From Ruminiclostridium josui JCM 17888 (GTDB lineage Bacteria > Bacillota > Clostridia > Acetivibrionales > DSM-1351): DNA of 64,000 nt. The stretch spans positions 3,096,001-3,160,000 of the forward strand of contig NZ_JAGE01000001.1 in the NCBI RefSeq assembly GCF_000526495.1. The letters run 5' to 3'. Position 1 is the first letter of the stretch. Each line of letters starts with the position of its first letter. A model generated the notes under the pieces. The model was given only the letters and a program-made list of their open reading frames with translations. It did not search any database and was not told where the DNA came from. Both the position numbers and the translations under genes were made by a program. This document shows, piece by piece, positions 18,258 to 27,885 of this stretch.

Positions 18258-18995
18258 ATGGAAAGAGCAAACAGCGTAGAATTTAAGGTTAGCGGAAGGT
18301 ATGCACTTTTCAGCGATCCAATAAACAGGATTGGAGGTGAAAAAGTATCATACCAAATACCTACCTATCAGGCTATAAAGGGAATTTTGGAGAGTGTTTA
18401 CTGGAAACCCACTTTTATCTGGTATATAGATGAGCTTAGGGTTATGAAATATATTAAAACCCAGTCACAGGGTATGCGACCCATTAATTATACAGGAGGA
18501 AATACACTATCAATATATTCTTATCTTACTGATGTGGAGTATCAGGTAAAAGCTCATTTCGAGTGGAACTATAACCGTAGGGATTTAGAAGAGGATAGAA
18601 ATGAAAATAAACATTTTAGTGTAGCTAACAGAATGATCGAAAGAGGCGGAAGACGAGATATTTTCTTAGGAACACGAGAGTGTCAGGGGTATGTGGAGCC
18701 TTGTAATTTTGGAGATGGTGAAGGAGTCTATGACAATTACGGAGAGATATCTTTTGGATTAATGTTTCACGGTTTTGATTACCCTGAAGAGGCATATGAT
18801 GAATCTGGCAAGGACAAGCTTGTAGCAAGACTGTGGTATCCAAAAATGGAAAACGGATATATAAAATTCATCAGACCTGATAAGTGTGAGATAAAGCGTG
18901 AGATAAAGGCAATGAGAATGAAAGAGTTTAATAATAGTAATTTTAGCGGTCTTAAAGAATTTGATAAGGGAGGTGAAATACTTGGGCTGGATTGA
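18258..18995 (+). CDS. cas5c: Cas5c (Cas5d), pre-crRNA endoribonuclease and Cascade subunit
   Basis: In type I-C systems Cas5 replaces Cas6: it cuts pre-crRNA in the repeat and stays on the 5' handle. Counting from the chosen ATG, Y48, K118 and H119 ([15 protein letters not shown]) match the Bacillus halodurans catalytic set Y46/K116/H117 with a constant offset of two, so the nuclease looks active. Several tandem ATGs occur; the ATG at 18258 has AGGTG 6 bases upstream. The Gly-rich end ([10 protein letters not shown]) is overlapped by cas8c. Confidence 0.92.
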   Translation: MERANSVEFKVSGRYALFSDPINRIGGEKVSYQIPTYQAIKGILESVYWKPTFIWYIDELRVMKYIKTQSQGMRPINYTGGNTLSIYSYLTDVEYQVKAHFEWNYNRRDLEEDRNENKHFSVANRMIERGGRRDIFLGTRECQGYVEPCNFGDGEGVYDNYGEISFGLMFHGFDYPEEAYDESGKDKLVARLWYPKMENGYIKFIRPDKCEIKREIKAMRMKEFNNSNFSGLKEFDKGGEILGLD

Positions 18996-20916
18996 TAAAC
19001 TTTATGATACATATGAAAATTGTATAAGTGAAGTTGGAAAACGTAGAACTGATAAAAAGATTCCTTTGTTGCCTGTGGGACATTCTACACAAAATGCACA
19101 AATTGAGGTAGTAATTGATATAGAAGGGAATTTTCGTCGTGCTAGAATTTTGGAAAAGGAAGAGCAGGTTACAATAATTCCTGTAACAGAAGATTCAGCA
19201 TCAAGAGGAAACGGAAACTTTCCACATGCATTATGCGACAAATTTATATATGTTGCCGGGGACTACTTAGAATATGTACAAAATGAAAAAAGTGAAGATT
19301 ATTTTAATAAATATATTGAGCAGCTTGAAGACTGGTGTAGCTCAATGCATAAAAACAAAAAAGTTTGTGCTGTTTTTGATTACTTAAAAAAGAAGAAGCT
19401 CATTAAAGACTTAGTTGAACAGAAAATATTGACTTGTGATGAAAGCGGTAATTTAAAAAAAGACATAAAACTCGGAACAGTTTCTCAAATTGATGCATTT
19501 ATAAGATTCAAGGTTGAGGATACAGAAAATCCTAGTAGTGAAACAGCGGTTTGGCTTGATAATGAGATTTACAAAAGCTATATAGAATATTACCTAAATA
19601 AGGAGAAAGGTACAGAGTTATGCTATATAAAAGGGGTGAGTATTCCATATTCTGAAAAGCACCCTTCTAAAGTAAGAAACTCAGGAGATAAAGCAAAGTT
19701 AATATCGGCTAATGATGAAAGCGGGTTTACATACCGTGGAAGGTTCTCTGATAAAAAGCAGGCGGTAATTGTAAGTTATGAAGTTTCTCAAAAAGCACAC
19801 AATGCACTTCGCTGGCTTATCGATATCCAAGGATATAGATTTGGAAATCCCAAGGATGGTGAAGAGGTAATTGTTGCGTGGGGTACTAATAATCAAAAGG
19901 TTCCTCCCTTATTAGCGGATACGGATGATATTTTTGGAGAAGAAGAGGATTCACTAATCATAGTATCTACTCAGAAGGAATACGCACAACGACTCAATAA
20001 GGCAATTGCCGGATATGGGTGCGAGCTTGACACCAATGCAGATATTGTAATAATGGGGCTTAATTCTGCGACAACCGGAAGGCTGTCTATAACATATTAC
20101 AAAGAGCTAAAAGGGCCGGACTTTTTGAACAGAATTGAAAAGTGGCACAATACGTGTAGCTGGAGGCACTGTTATAAAAGGATTCTGGATGGGACTGATG
20201 AAAAAGGAAAAAACAAGTATAAAACAATAGAATTTATTGGAGCTCCGGCTCCAAAAGAAATTGTTAGGGCAGCTTTCGGTGTTGAAAGAAATGAAAAGCT
20301 TGAGGTTGATGACAAATTAATAAAGTCAACAATAGAAAGATTACTTCCATGTATTATTGATGGTGCAAGATTACCGTATGATATTGTTAATTCGGCTGTG
20401 AATAGGGCATCTAATCCGATTTCTATGAATTATTTCAATTGGGAAAAGACATTAAGTATTGCATGTTCTTTATTAAAAAAGTATAGAAATGATAAATTTA
20501 AAAAGGAGGAATGGGACATGGCACTTGATGAAAATCAAAATGACAGGAGCTATCTTTTTGGAAGATTACTAGCAATTGCACAAGAAATTGAAGCATGGGC
20601 TATTAGTATAACAGGCGAAAAAAGGGATACTAATGCGGAGAGGCTTATGCATCAATTTAAACTCCACCCTTATAAAACATGGGGGATAATAACTAATAAG
20701 CTCAGACCATATATTGCAAGGCTGGGTGGGAAAAATATTCTGGTAGAACTTATGACCAAAGTCAATTCACGGATATCATTTGAAGACTTTACGAGTCTAA
20801 AGTCATTGGAGGATAGCTATATATTAGGTTATTACTGCCAGAGACAAGTGTTTATTGATGAAAAGAATAGAAGAATTGCAGATAAAAATGAAAAGAAACT
20901 TGAAAATATAAATTAA
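18982..20916 (+). CDS. cas8c: Cas8c (Csd1), Cascade large subunit, type I-C
   Basis: Recognises the PAM and contacts the target. The product (~644 residues) begins [14 protein letters not shown], typical of Csd1. The start is TTG at 18982, chosen because GGGAGGTG lies 7 bases upstream and cas8c proteins begin [11 protein letters not shown]; it overlaps cas5c by 14 bases. The later helical region from residue ~513 is also made separately as Cas11c from an internal start. Nothing is truncated. Confidence 0.9.
   Translation: MGWIDKLYDTYENCISEVGKRRTDKKIPLLPVGHSTQNAQIEVVIDIEGNFRRARILEKEEQVTIIPVTEDSASRGNGNFPHALCDKFIYVAGDYLEYVQNEKSEDYFNKYIEQLEDWCSSMHKNKKVCAVFDYLKKKKLIKDLVEQKILTCDESGNLKKDIKLGTVSQIDAFIRFKVEDTENPSSETAVWLDNEIYKSYIEYYLNKEKGTELCYIKGVSIPYSEKHPSKVRNSGDKAKLISANDESGFTYRGRFSDKKQAVIVSYEVSQKAHNALRWLIDIQGYRFGNPKDGEEVIVAWGTNNQKVPPLLADTDDIFGEEEDSLIIVSTQKEYAQRLNKAIAGYGCELDTNADIVIMGLNSATTGRLSITYYKELKGPDFLNRIEKWHNTCSWRHCYKRILDGTDEKGKNKYKTIEFIGAPAPKEIVRAAFGVERNEKLEVDDKLIKSTIERLLPCIIDGARLPYDIVNSAVNRASNPISMNYFNWEKTLSIACSLLKKYRNDKFKKEEWDMALDENQNDRSYLFGRLLAIAQEIEAWAISITGEKRDTNAERLMHQFKLHPYKTWGIITNKLRPYIARLGGKNILVELMTKVNSRISFEDFTSLKSLEDSYILGYYCQRQVFIDEKNRRIADKNEKKLENIN
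20518..20916 (+). CDS. cas11c: Cas11c small subunit from internal start within cas8c
   Basis: Type I-C Cascades need a separate small subunit translated from inside cas8c. Here an in-frame ATG at 20518 follows AAAAGGAGGA (20501-20510) with an 8-base gap from GGAGG, as strong as any start site in the operon. The product is 132 residues, all-helical, beginning [20 protein letters not shown]. The intervening ATG at 20511 is out of frame. The existence of such products is established for the subtype; its use here is inferred from the site. Confidence 0.8.
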   Translation: MALDENQNDRSYLFGRLLAIAQEIEAWAISITGEKRDTNAERLMHQFKLHPYKTWGIITNKLRPYIARLGGKNILVELMTKVNSRISFEDFTSLKSLEDSYILGYYCQRQVFIDEKNRRIADKNEKKLENIN

Positions 20917-20929
20917 AGGAGTTGTTTAT

Positions 20930-21787
20930 ATGAGTATTTTAAAAAACAAGATTGATTTTGCAGTGATTATTTCGGTGAAAAATGCTAATCCAAACGGTGA
21001 CCCACTGAATGGAAACCGTCCTAGAGAAAATTATGACGGATATGGAGAAATATCAGATGTGTGTATAAAAAGAAAAATAAGAAATCGTTTGCAGGATATG
21101 AAGCAAGAGATATTTGTTCAGTCAGACGAAAGAAGAACAGATGGCTTCAGAAGTTTGAAAGATAGAGCAGACGGTTGTCCTGAATTAAAAAAATTAACTA
21201 AGGATAAAGAGAAATATGCAGAGTACGCCTGCTCAAAATGGATTGATGTAAGGAGCTTTGGCCAAGTATTTGCATTTAAAGCAGGTGAGGAGAATTCAGT
21301 CTCTATAGGAATAAGGGGACCTGTATCAATACATTCGGCTGTAAGTGTTTCGCCAATAGAAATATCAAGTATGCAAATTACAAAAAGTGTAAATGGAGAG
21401 ACAGGAAAAGACCCTGACAAAAAGAGTGCAGATACAATGGGTATGAAGCATAGAGTTGATTTTGGTGTGTATGTGATTTATGGGAGTATAAATACTCAAT
21501 TAGCATCTAAAACAGGGTTTAGTGAAGAAGATAGTGAACATATTAAAGAAGCGTTAAGAACATTATTTGAAAATGATTGCTCGTCTGCAAGGCCTGACGG
21601 AAGTATGGAGGTATATAAGCTTTATTGGTGGAAGCATAATTGCGAAGTAGGGCAATACTCTTCTGCAAAGGTACATAGAAGTCTTAAAATAAAGGCAAAT
21701 GTTGATGTGCCAAAATGCATTAATGATTATTCTATTTACATTGATGATTTAGATGGATTGGAACCGAAAGTTTATGACGGAATATAA
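20930..21787 (+). CDS. cas7c: Cas7c (Csd2), Cascade backbone
   Basis: Polymerises along the crRNA spacer. 285 residues with the Cas7 RAMP start DFAVIISVKNANPNGDPLNG and RPRENYDGYGEISDVCIKRK, and the thumb-like region MKHRVDFGVYVIYG. An AAAGGAG site precedes the ATG by 8 bases. The stop lies inside the cas4 start region, so the two are coupled. Confidence 0.94.
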   Translation: MSILKNKIDFAVIISVKNANPNGDPLNGNRPRENYDGYGEISDVCIKRKIRNRLQDMKQEIFVQSDERRTDGFRSLKDRADGCPELKKLTKDKEKYAEYACSKWIDVRSFGQVFAFKAGEENSVSIGIRGPVSIHSAVSVSPIEISSMQITKSVNGETGKDPDKKSADTMGMKHRVDFGVYVIYGSINTQLASKTGFSEEDSEHIKEALRTLFENDCSSARPDGSMEVYKLYWWKHNCEVGQYSSAKVHRSLKIKANVDVPKCINDYSIYIDDLDGLEPKVYDGI

Positions 21788-22439
21788 CGAAGAAGACTTC
21801 CTGCTATTATCAGGCATTCAGCACTTTGCTTTTTGCAGGAGGCAATGGGCACTGATACATATTGAACAGCAGTGGCAGGAGAATCTGAGGACGGTTGAAG
21901 GGAATATACTGCATGAAAAGGCTCATGATGACGGATTCTCAGAAAAACGCGGAGACGTAATTATTTCAAGGGGAATGGCTGTTTTCTCAAGAACCCTTGG
22001 AGTCAGCGGTGTATGCGATATTGTGGAATTGCATAAATGTGCCGATGGTGTGAACATATTTGGCAGGGAAGGGTTGTACAGGCCTGTTCCCATAGAATAC
22101 AAGAGGGGTAAACCAAAGGAAAATGATGCTGATATTCTTCAATTATGCGGACAGGCTATGTGCCTTGAAGAAATGCTCTTGTGTGAAATAAAGGAAGCAT
22201 ACATGTTCTACGGGGAGACTAAACGTAGGCTGAAAATTACACTTGATGATGCTTTACGTGAGAGGGTTAGAGACGTTATTCAAGAAATGCATGAGTTGTT
22301 TGAACGGAAGTATACGCCAAAGGTAAAACCTTCTAAGAGTTGTAAAGCCTGTTCTTTGGCAGATATCTGTATGCCAAGACTATGCAAAAATACTTCTGTG
22401 TCAAAATACATTAGAGATAGTTTGAAGGAGGCAGAGTAA
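21774..22439 (+). CDS. cas4: Cas4 nuclease of spacer acquisition
   Basis: Works with Cas1-Cas2 to select PAM-bearing prespacers and trim their ends. 221 residues with the RecB-like core (HEKAHDDGF, VCDIVELH, PIEYKRGKPKEND) and the four cysteines of the Fe-S cluster: FCRRQW near the start and CKACSLADICMPRLC at the end. The ATG at 21774 is preferred over the TTG at 21753; it overlaps cas7c by 14 bases. Its stop overlaps the cas1 start (TAATG). Confidence 0.92.
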   Translation: MTEYNEEDFLLLSGIQHFAFCRRQWALIHIEQQWQENLRTVEGNILHEKAHDDGFSEKRGDVIISRGMAVFSRTLGVSGVCDIVELHKCADGVNIFGREGLYRPVPIEYKRGKPKENDADILQLCGQAMCLEEMLLCEIKEAYMFYGETKRRLKITLDDALRERVRDVIQEMHELFERKYTPKVKPSKSCKACSLADICMPRLCKNTSVSKYIRDSLKEAE

Positions 22440-23470
22440 TGAGAAAACTTTTGAATACAGTTTATATTACCTCTCCAGACAGCTATCTTTCTCTGGATGG
22501 AGAAAACCTTGTTATACAAAAGGGAAGTACTGAGGCGGCAAGGCTGCCGCTTCACAATCTGGAAAGCATTATTGCTTTTGGATATACCGGAGCAAGTCCA
22601 GCACTAATGGGTGCATGTGCAAAACGAAATATTGCTCTTAGTTTTATGAGTCAAAGCGGTAAATTTTTGTCAAGAGTCGTTGGAGAGGTAAGGGGAAATG
22701 TTACTTTAAGAAAAGCACAATACAGATTGTCGGATAATATGGAAGAAAGCACTAAGATAGCCAGAAATTTTATATTTGGGAAGATTTATAACGGAAGGTG
22801 GGTAATTGAACGTGCTACCAGAGATTATTCGGAGAGGCTTGACGCAATTAAGCTCAAGAAGGTATCGGAAGGGTTGGCAAAAGCCTTGAATCTTGTATTG
22901 AATAGTAGAAATTTGGATGAACTCCGGGGATTTGAAGGGGAGTCAGCAACACAGTATTTTAGTGTGTTTGATGACTTGATTCTTCAACAAAAAGACAAGT
23001 TTTTCTTTCATGGAAGAAACAAACGCCCTCCTCTTGACAATGTAAATGCTATGTTATCATTTGTTTACACACTACTAGCACATGATACTGCCGCAGCACT
23101 TGAAACTGTCGGTCTTGACCCTTATGTAGGCTTTATGCATAGGGACAGACCCGGAAGAATATCTTTGGCGTTGGACTTAATGGAGGAACTGAGAAATGTG
23201 TATGCTGACAGATTTGTAATTTCTCTTATTAATAAAAGGGTAGTCAACTTCAGTGGTTTTATGCAGAAAGAGGATGGTGCAGTAATTATGGATGATGATA
23301 CCCGAAGAACAATTTTACAAGCCTGGCAGAACAGAAAACAAGAGAAAATTACACATCCTTTTTTACAGGAAAAACTTGAATGGGGACTTGTGCCTTATGC
23401 TCAGGCTATGCTGTTAGCAAGATTTATTCGAGGAGATTTAGACGAGTATCCTCCATTTTTATGGAAGTAG
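22439..23470 (+). CDS. cas1: Cas1 integrase
   Basis: Integrates new spacers at the leader end with Cas2. 343 residues. The catalytic metal ligands are visible: E in LRGFEGESATQYF, H in YVGFMHRDRPGR and D/E in ALDLMEELRNVYADR. The start codon shares a base with the cas4 stop, and GGAGG lies 7-11 bases before it. Confidence 0.95.
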   Translation: MRKLLNTVYITSPDSYLSLDGENLVIQKGSTEAARLPLHNLESIIAFGYTGASPALMGACAKRNIALSFMSQSGKFLSRVVGEVRGNVTLRKAQYRLSDNMEESTKIARNFIFGKIYNGRWVIERATRDYSERLDAIKLKKVSEGLAKALNLVLNSRNLDELRGFEGESATQYFSVFDDLILQQKDKFFFHGRNKRPPLDNVNAMLSFVYTLLAHDTAAALETVGLDPYVGFMHRDRPGRISLALDLMEELRNVYADRFVISLINKRVVNFSGFMQKEDGAVIMDDDTRRTILQAWQNRKQEKITHPFLQEKLEWGLVPYAQAMLLARFIRGDLDEYPPFLWK

Positions 23471-23479
23471 GTGAATTTT

Positions 23480-23770
23480 ATGATGGTACTTATTACATAT
23501 GATGTTAATACTGAATCAGAGGGTGGAAAAAAGAGGTTAAGACGTGTTGCAAAACAATGTATGAACTATGGACAACGGGTTCAGAATTCTGTTTTTGAAT
23601 GTGTTATGGATTCTGCAAAATGTAGGGAAGTTAAGAATAAATTGGAAAAAATAATTGACAAGGAAAGGGACAGCTTAAGATTCTATTATCTAGGTAACAA
23701 TTACCAAAATAAAGTAGAACATATTGGCATAAAAGAATCTTTTGATGTAGAAGGAACATTAATTATATAG
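23480..23770 (+). CDS. cas2: Cas2
   Basis: 96 residues, ferredoxin-like fold, bridging the two Cas1 dimers. MMVLITYDVNTESEGGKKRL contains the first beta strand with the conserved Asp, followed by RVQNSVFECVMD. AGGTG ends 6 bases before the ATG at 23480; the GTG at 23471 overlaps that site and is unlikely. This is the last cas gene before the leader. Confidence 0.94.
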   Translation: MMVLITYDVNTESEGGKKRLRRVAKQCMNYGQRVQNSVFECVMDSAKCREVKNKLEKIIDKERDSLRFYYLGNNYQNKVEHIGIKESFDVEGTLII

Positions 23771-23941
23771 TGTGCGAATATATAGCAAACATTAAAAGCT
23801 AGGGACATTCGCACCTAAAATATAGTATTTCATTAATCAATTTTTAATTATTGATATTAATATTTTTTGTAAATAGACTTTTTATGTTTATTTTTTGTGC
23901 AAAATAAACAAGTAGATTTATTTCTTTTGTTTATTTTTGCT
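23771..23941 (+). promoter_or_regulatory. CRISPR leader
   Basis: 171 bases of AT-rich DNA between cas2 and the first repeat. It starts with a stem GTGCGAAT (23772-23779) / ATTCGCAC (23807-23814), a pattern common next to cas2 in I-C loci. Further in, TGTTTATTTT (23885-23894) and AAAATAAACA (23901-23910) form a perfect palindrome around TTGTGC, and TTGTTTATTTTTGC is repeated directly against the first repeat. Array promoter and integration-guiding sites are expected here. Confidence 0.8.
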
Positions 23942-26900
23942 GTCGCTCCTCACGTAGGAGCGTGGATTGAAATAAATCCCAATCAAACTCTATGAGGTCA
24001 AGTATTGTCGCTCCTCACGTAGGAGCGTGGATTGAAATTGCAAGCATATCCGTTTGACTTGCTAACCATGGGTCGCTCCTCACGTAGGAGCGTGGATTGA
24101 AATGACTGGAGTAGCATTGAAAGAACGTCCGGAAGTGTCGCTCCTCACGTAGGAGCGTGGATTGAAATCAAGTAGCTCCTACAGGGCATAAATTGCGAGA
24201 GGGTCGCTCCTCACGTAGGAGCGTGGATTGAAATCGGCAGTTCGGCAATCTTCAACGGCGACACAATCAGTCGCTCCTCACGTAGGAGCGTGGATTGAAA
24301 TAAATCCTAAGTCATGTCTGATTTCGTACCAACCTGTCGCTCCTCACGTAGGAGCGTGGATTGAAATAGTTGAATTTTTTAGTTAGGCACTAATCTTTTT
24401 GAGTCGCTCCTCACGTAGGAGCGTGGATTGAAATAAATAGCCATTAAGAAGGTTATAAAATCAAGCCGTCGCTCCTCACGTAGGAGCGTGGATTGAAATA
24501 CTTCCCAGTTGCCCAAAAAATCCAAGTACGCTGTCGCTCCTCACGTAGGAGCGTGGATTGAAATTTAATGGCTATTTGAAGCTCTTTCGACAGCTTTAGT
24601 CGCTCCTCACGTAGGAGCGTGGATTGAAATAAATTTAATTGTATTATTACTACTTAAATATCCGTCGCTCCTCACGTAGGAGCGTGGATTGAAATTACAA
24701 AAGAATAGTCTATTACCTCATCTCCACAGTCGCTCCTCACGTAGGAGCGTGGATTGAAATAATCATGTTATTAGTACAATTACATTTCATACTATGTCGC
24801 TCCTCACGTAGGAGCGTGGATTGAAATCAACAATGGCAGCTACGGATGGAGATTCTACAACCGTCGCTCCTCACGTAGGAGCGTGGATTGAAATTCAGCC
24901 TCAGGCCACACACCTGCAGATGCTGGTGTCGCTCCTCACGTAGGAGCGTGGATTGAAATTCCGAAGCAATTAGAAGGGTGTTGAGAGCAGGTGTCGCTCC
25001 TCACGTAGGAGCGTGGATTGAAATATTTTAAATTATCTCCTTTATTTTAATATAAAGTCGCTCCTCACGTAGGAGCGTGGATTGAAATTATACCGCTTGA
25101 CCCAAATTCTGTGCCAGATTATGTCGCTCCTCACGTAGGAGCGTGGATTGAAATTGCACCATTGCTGTAATGTACTTTGAATGTAAAGTCGCTCCTCACG
25201 TAGGAGCGTGGATTGAAATTTCATCCTTATACTTTTCTTTTAAGTAATTTTTAAGTCGCTCCTCACGTAGGAGCGTGGATTGAAATTATTCAGGCAGCAT
25301 TGATGCATTTACCTTTAAGTCGCTCCTCACGTAGGAGCGTGGATTGAAATCAAAAGATATGAATATCATGTATTTTAACAATCGTCGCTCCTCACGTAGG
25401 AGCGTGGATTGAAATTACAACTTTTGATAAAATGCCAGGTTACAAAGGAGTCGCTCCTCACGTAGGAGCGTGGATTGAAATTATCCACGATACCCTTATC
25501 TGTCTTGGCTCTGGGTCGCTCCTCACGTAGGAGCGTGGATTGAAATCTCTTTAGCGTAAATGCAATATTTGTAGTAGCCAAGTCGCTCCTCACGTAGGAG
25601 CGTGGATTGAAATCGTTTGTTGGAATTGAACCATTATCAAAATGATATAGTCGCTCCTCACGTAGGAGCGTGGATTGAAATACAGCTAGTTCCATGTCAT
25701 TATTCCAATTAAGATGTCGCTCCTCACGTAGGAGCGTGGATTGAAATTTTTTCAAACTTAATCTATTGCACGAATCCATCTGTCGCTCCTCACGTAGGAG
25801 CGTGGATTGAAATCTAAGTATGACAAACCCGGTGAAAACATGGGATACGTCGCTCCTCACGTAGGAGCGTGGATTGAAATTTCCCGTTGATATGGGTCTT
25901 TTTTTGTTTCGTCTTGTCGCTCCTCACGTAGGAGCGTGGATTGAAATCTTACCCCTCCATGTTAGATTCATAACTTATCCTCGTCGCTCCTCACGTAGGA
26001 GCGTGGATTGAAATTAGTGGCTTAGTTTTTGAAACGGTTATTCGCCGTCGTCGCTCCTCACGTAGGAGCGTGGATTGAAATATAATCTGGTAATTTTTTA
26101 TTTGTTTTGAAATTATAGTCGCTCCTCACGTAGGAGCGTGGATTGAAATCGTTAGGGGTAAATACTAAATACATTCCAAGCAAGTCGCTCCTCACGTAGG
26201 AGCGTGGATTGAAATAATTTCAATCTTTTCAAGTGCCTGACACTCAACGTCGCTCCTCACGTAGGAGCGTGGATTGAAATTGTTACAAGAAGTGCCTTTT
26301 ATACCAGACAGGATAGTCGCTCCTCACGTAGGAGCGTGGATTGAAATTTTAGCAAGAATGGTTCAACATCAAGAGATTAAGTCGCTCCTCACGTAGGAGC
26401 GTGGATTGAAATTACAGGATGCTTATATGATGTTTCTAGCTCTGACGTCGCTCCTCACGTAGGAGCGTGGATTGAAATAATGTCCCTATAATTTATAATC
26501 TTTATGTACATTCACGTCGCTCCTCACGTAGGAGCGTGGATTGAAATACTCAACTATATCTCCCCCTTCTTTAATATCCTGTCGCTCCTCACGTAGGAGC
26601 GTGGATTGAAATACAGCCTACTTGTTGACAGGGAAAATGACGTATCGTCGCTCCTCACGTAGGAGCGTGGATTGAAATTATGCCTAAATGGGTAAGACAA
26701 CTCTGTCCAAAGGTCGCTCCTCACGTAGGAGCGTGGATTGAAATCGTTGGCTCTTCACCTTCTACCGCCTCGGGATATGTCGCTCCTCACGTAGGAGCGT
26801 GGATTGAAATTTGACCATATTTGTGATTATTTTTTGCATAGTCTGTCGCTCCTCACGTAGGAGCGTGGATTGAAATTGTTATAATTGGCTTTGCAATAGA

Positions 26901-27396
26901 TGTCCAGTAGTCGCTCCTCACGTAGGAGCGTGGATTGAAATATCACAACTGAAATTATGGCTTATGCCTTTAGGGGTCGCTCCTCACGTAGGAGCGTGGA
27001 TTGAAATTAATTGTGGTCAAGAATGTTTTGAAAATGATTTTGTCGCTCCTCACGTAGGAGCGTGGATTGAAATCGTCAAAGGTTTATGCAACAACTACAA
27101 AGTATCCGGTCGCTCCTCACGTAGGAGCGTGGATTGAAATTTGCAGCTACAATTAATTTGATAACTGCGATATTGTCGCTCCTCACGTAGGAGCGTGGAT
27201 TGAAATATAATCTGGTAATTTTTTATTTGTTTTGAAATTATAGTCGCTCCTCACGTAGGAGCGTGGATTGAAATTTTCAATACAAGGAATATTACTAACA
27301 CCCTTTTTAAAGTCGCTCCTCACGTAGGAGCGTGGATTGAAATTTTTTTAATATTACTTATCTCTTGAAACTTTATGTCGCTCCTCACGTAGGAGC
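23942..27396 (+). CRISPR. type I-C CRISPR array, 53 repeats and 52 spacers
   Basis: The repeat is 32 bases, beginning GTCGCTCC and ending GATTGAAAT, with palindromic arms CGCTCCT/AGGAGCG around CACGT, as in I-C repeats cleaved by Cas5c. I counted 52 full copies that looked identical by eye plus a last copy at 27377 cut after 20 bases. The mean unit is 66 bases, so spacers are about 33-36. The spacer at 26082-26117 recurs unchanged at 27207-27242. The degenerate copy at the far end and the leader at the cas2 side set transcription on the + strand. Confidence 0.98.
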
Positions 27397-27639
27397 TACA
27401 GGAATAGAATCAAAGAAATAGTTAATTGAAATGAGATGCAGCTTTAGATATTTACTCTATATGCAGTATATAGGGATATAATGCGTAATTTTGAAAATAC
27501 CAAGAGGGGATATGTGAATTAGTATAGGGTACAATAATTATTTTTGATTATACATAAAATGGAAAATTTATAGGACAGAAAACTTTAGCATTACTAAACA
27601 GTGCCATGATTATAACAATCTGGATAAACGGGTATACCT

Positions 27640-27780
27640 TTACGTATGCTAGCCATGTCTTGATTTTCTTATTAATTATGCAAAAGAACTTGGATTTGAA
27701 GAAATTTCTGTAGGAGTTGATATTGATAATATAGTTGCTGAACACCTATATGAAAAATGGGTTTTATAAACATAATATTT
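27640..27780 (+). pseudogene. decayed GNAT acetyltransferase C-terminus
   Basis: Reading the + strand from about 27671 gives LINYAKELGFEEISVGVDID then NIVAEHLYEK, the C-terminal acetyl-CoA-binding end of GNAT enzymes. One missing A in the following bases turns the expected MGFIN into WVL and a stop. No start or N-terminal half is present. The rest of 27397-27885 is AT-rich, with no other recognisable gene. Confidence 0.6.
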
Positions 27781-27885
27781 GAAAATGCAATAATTCAATT
27801 TTAGGAATATACATAAGTTGTATAACCTTCCCTTTAGTATGGAAATAATTAGTATAAATAATCATTTTCAATTAAGGGGTTTAAT

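Noticed and set aside
25042-25860. Minus-strand reading frames of 60 and 161 codons with repeated FQSTLLREER and FNPRSYVRSD
   Set aside because: These are translations of the CRISPR repeat itself in two frames; the repetition comes from the array.
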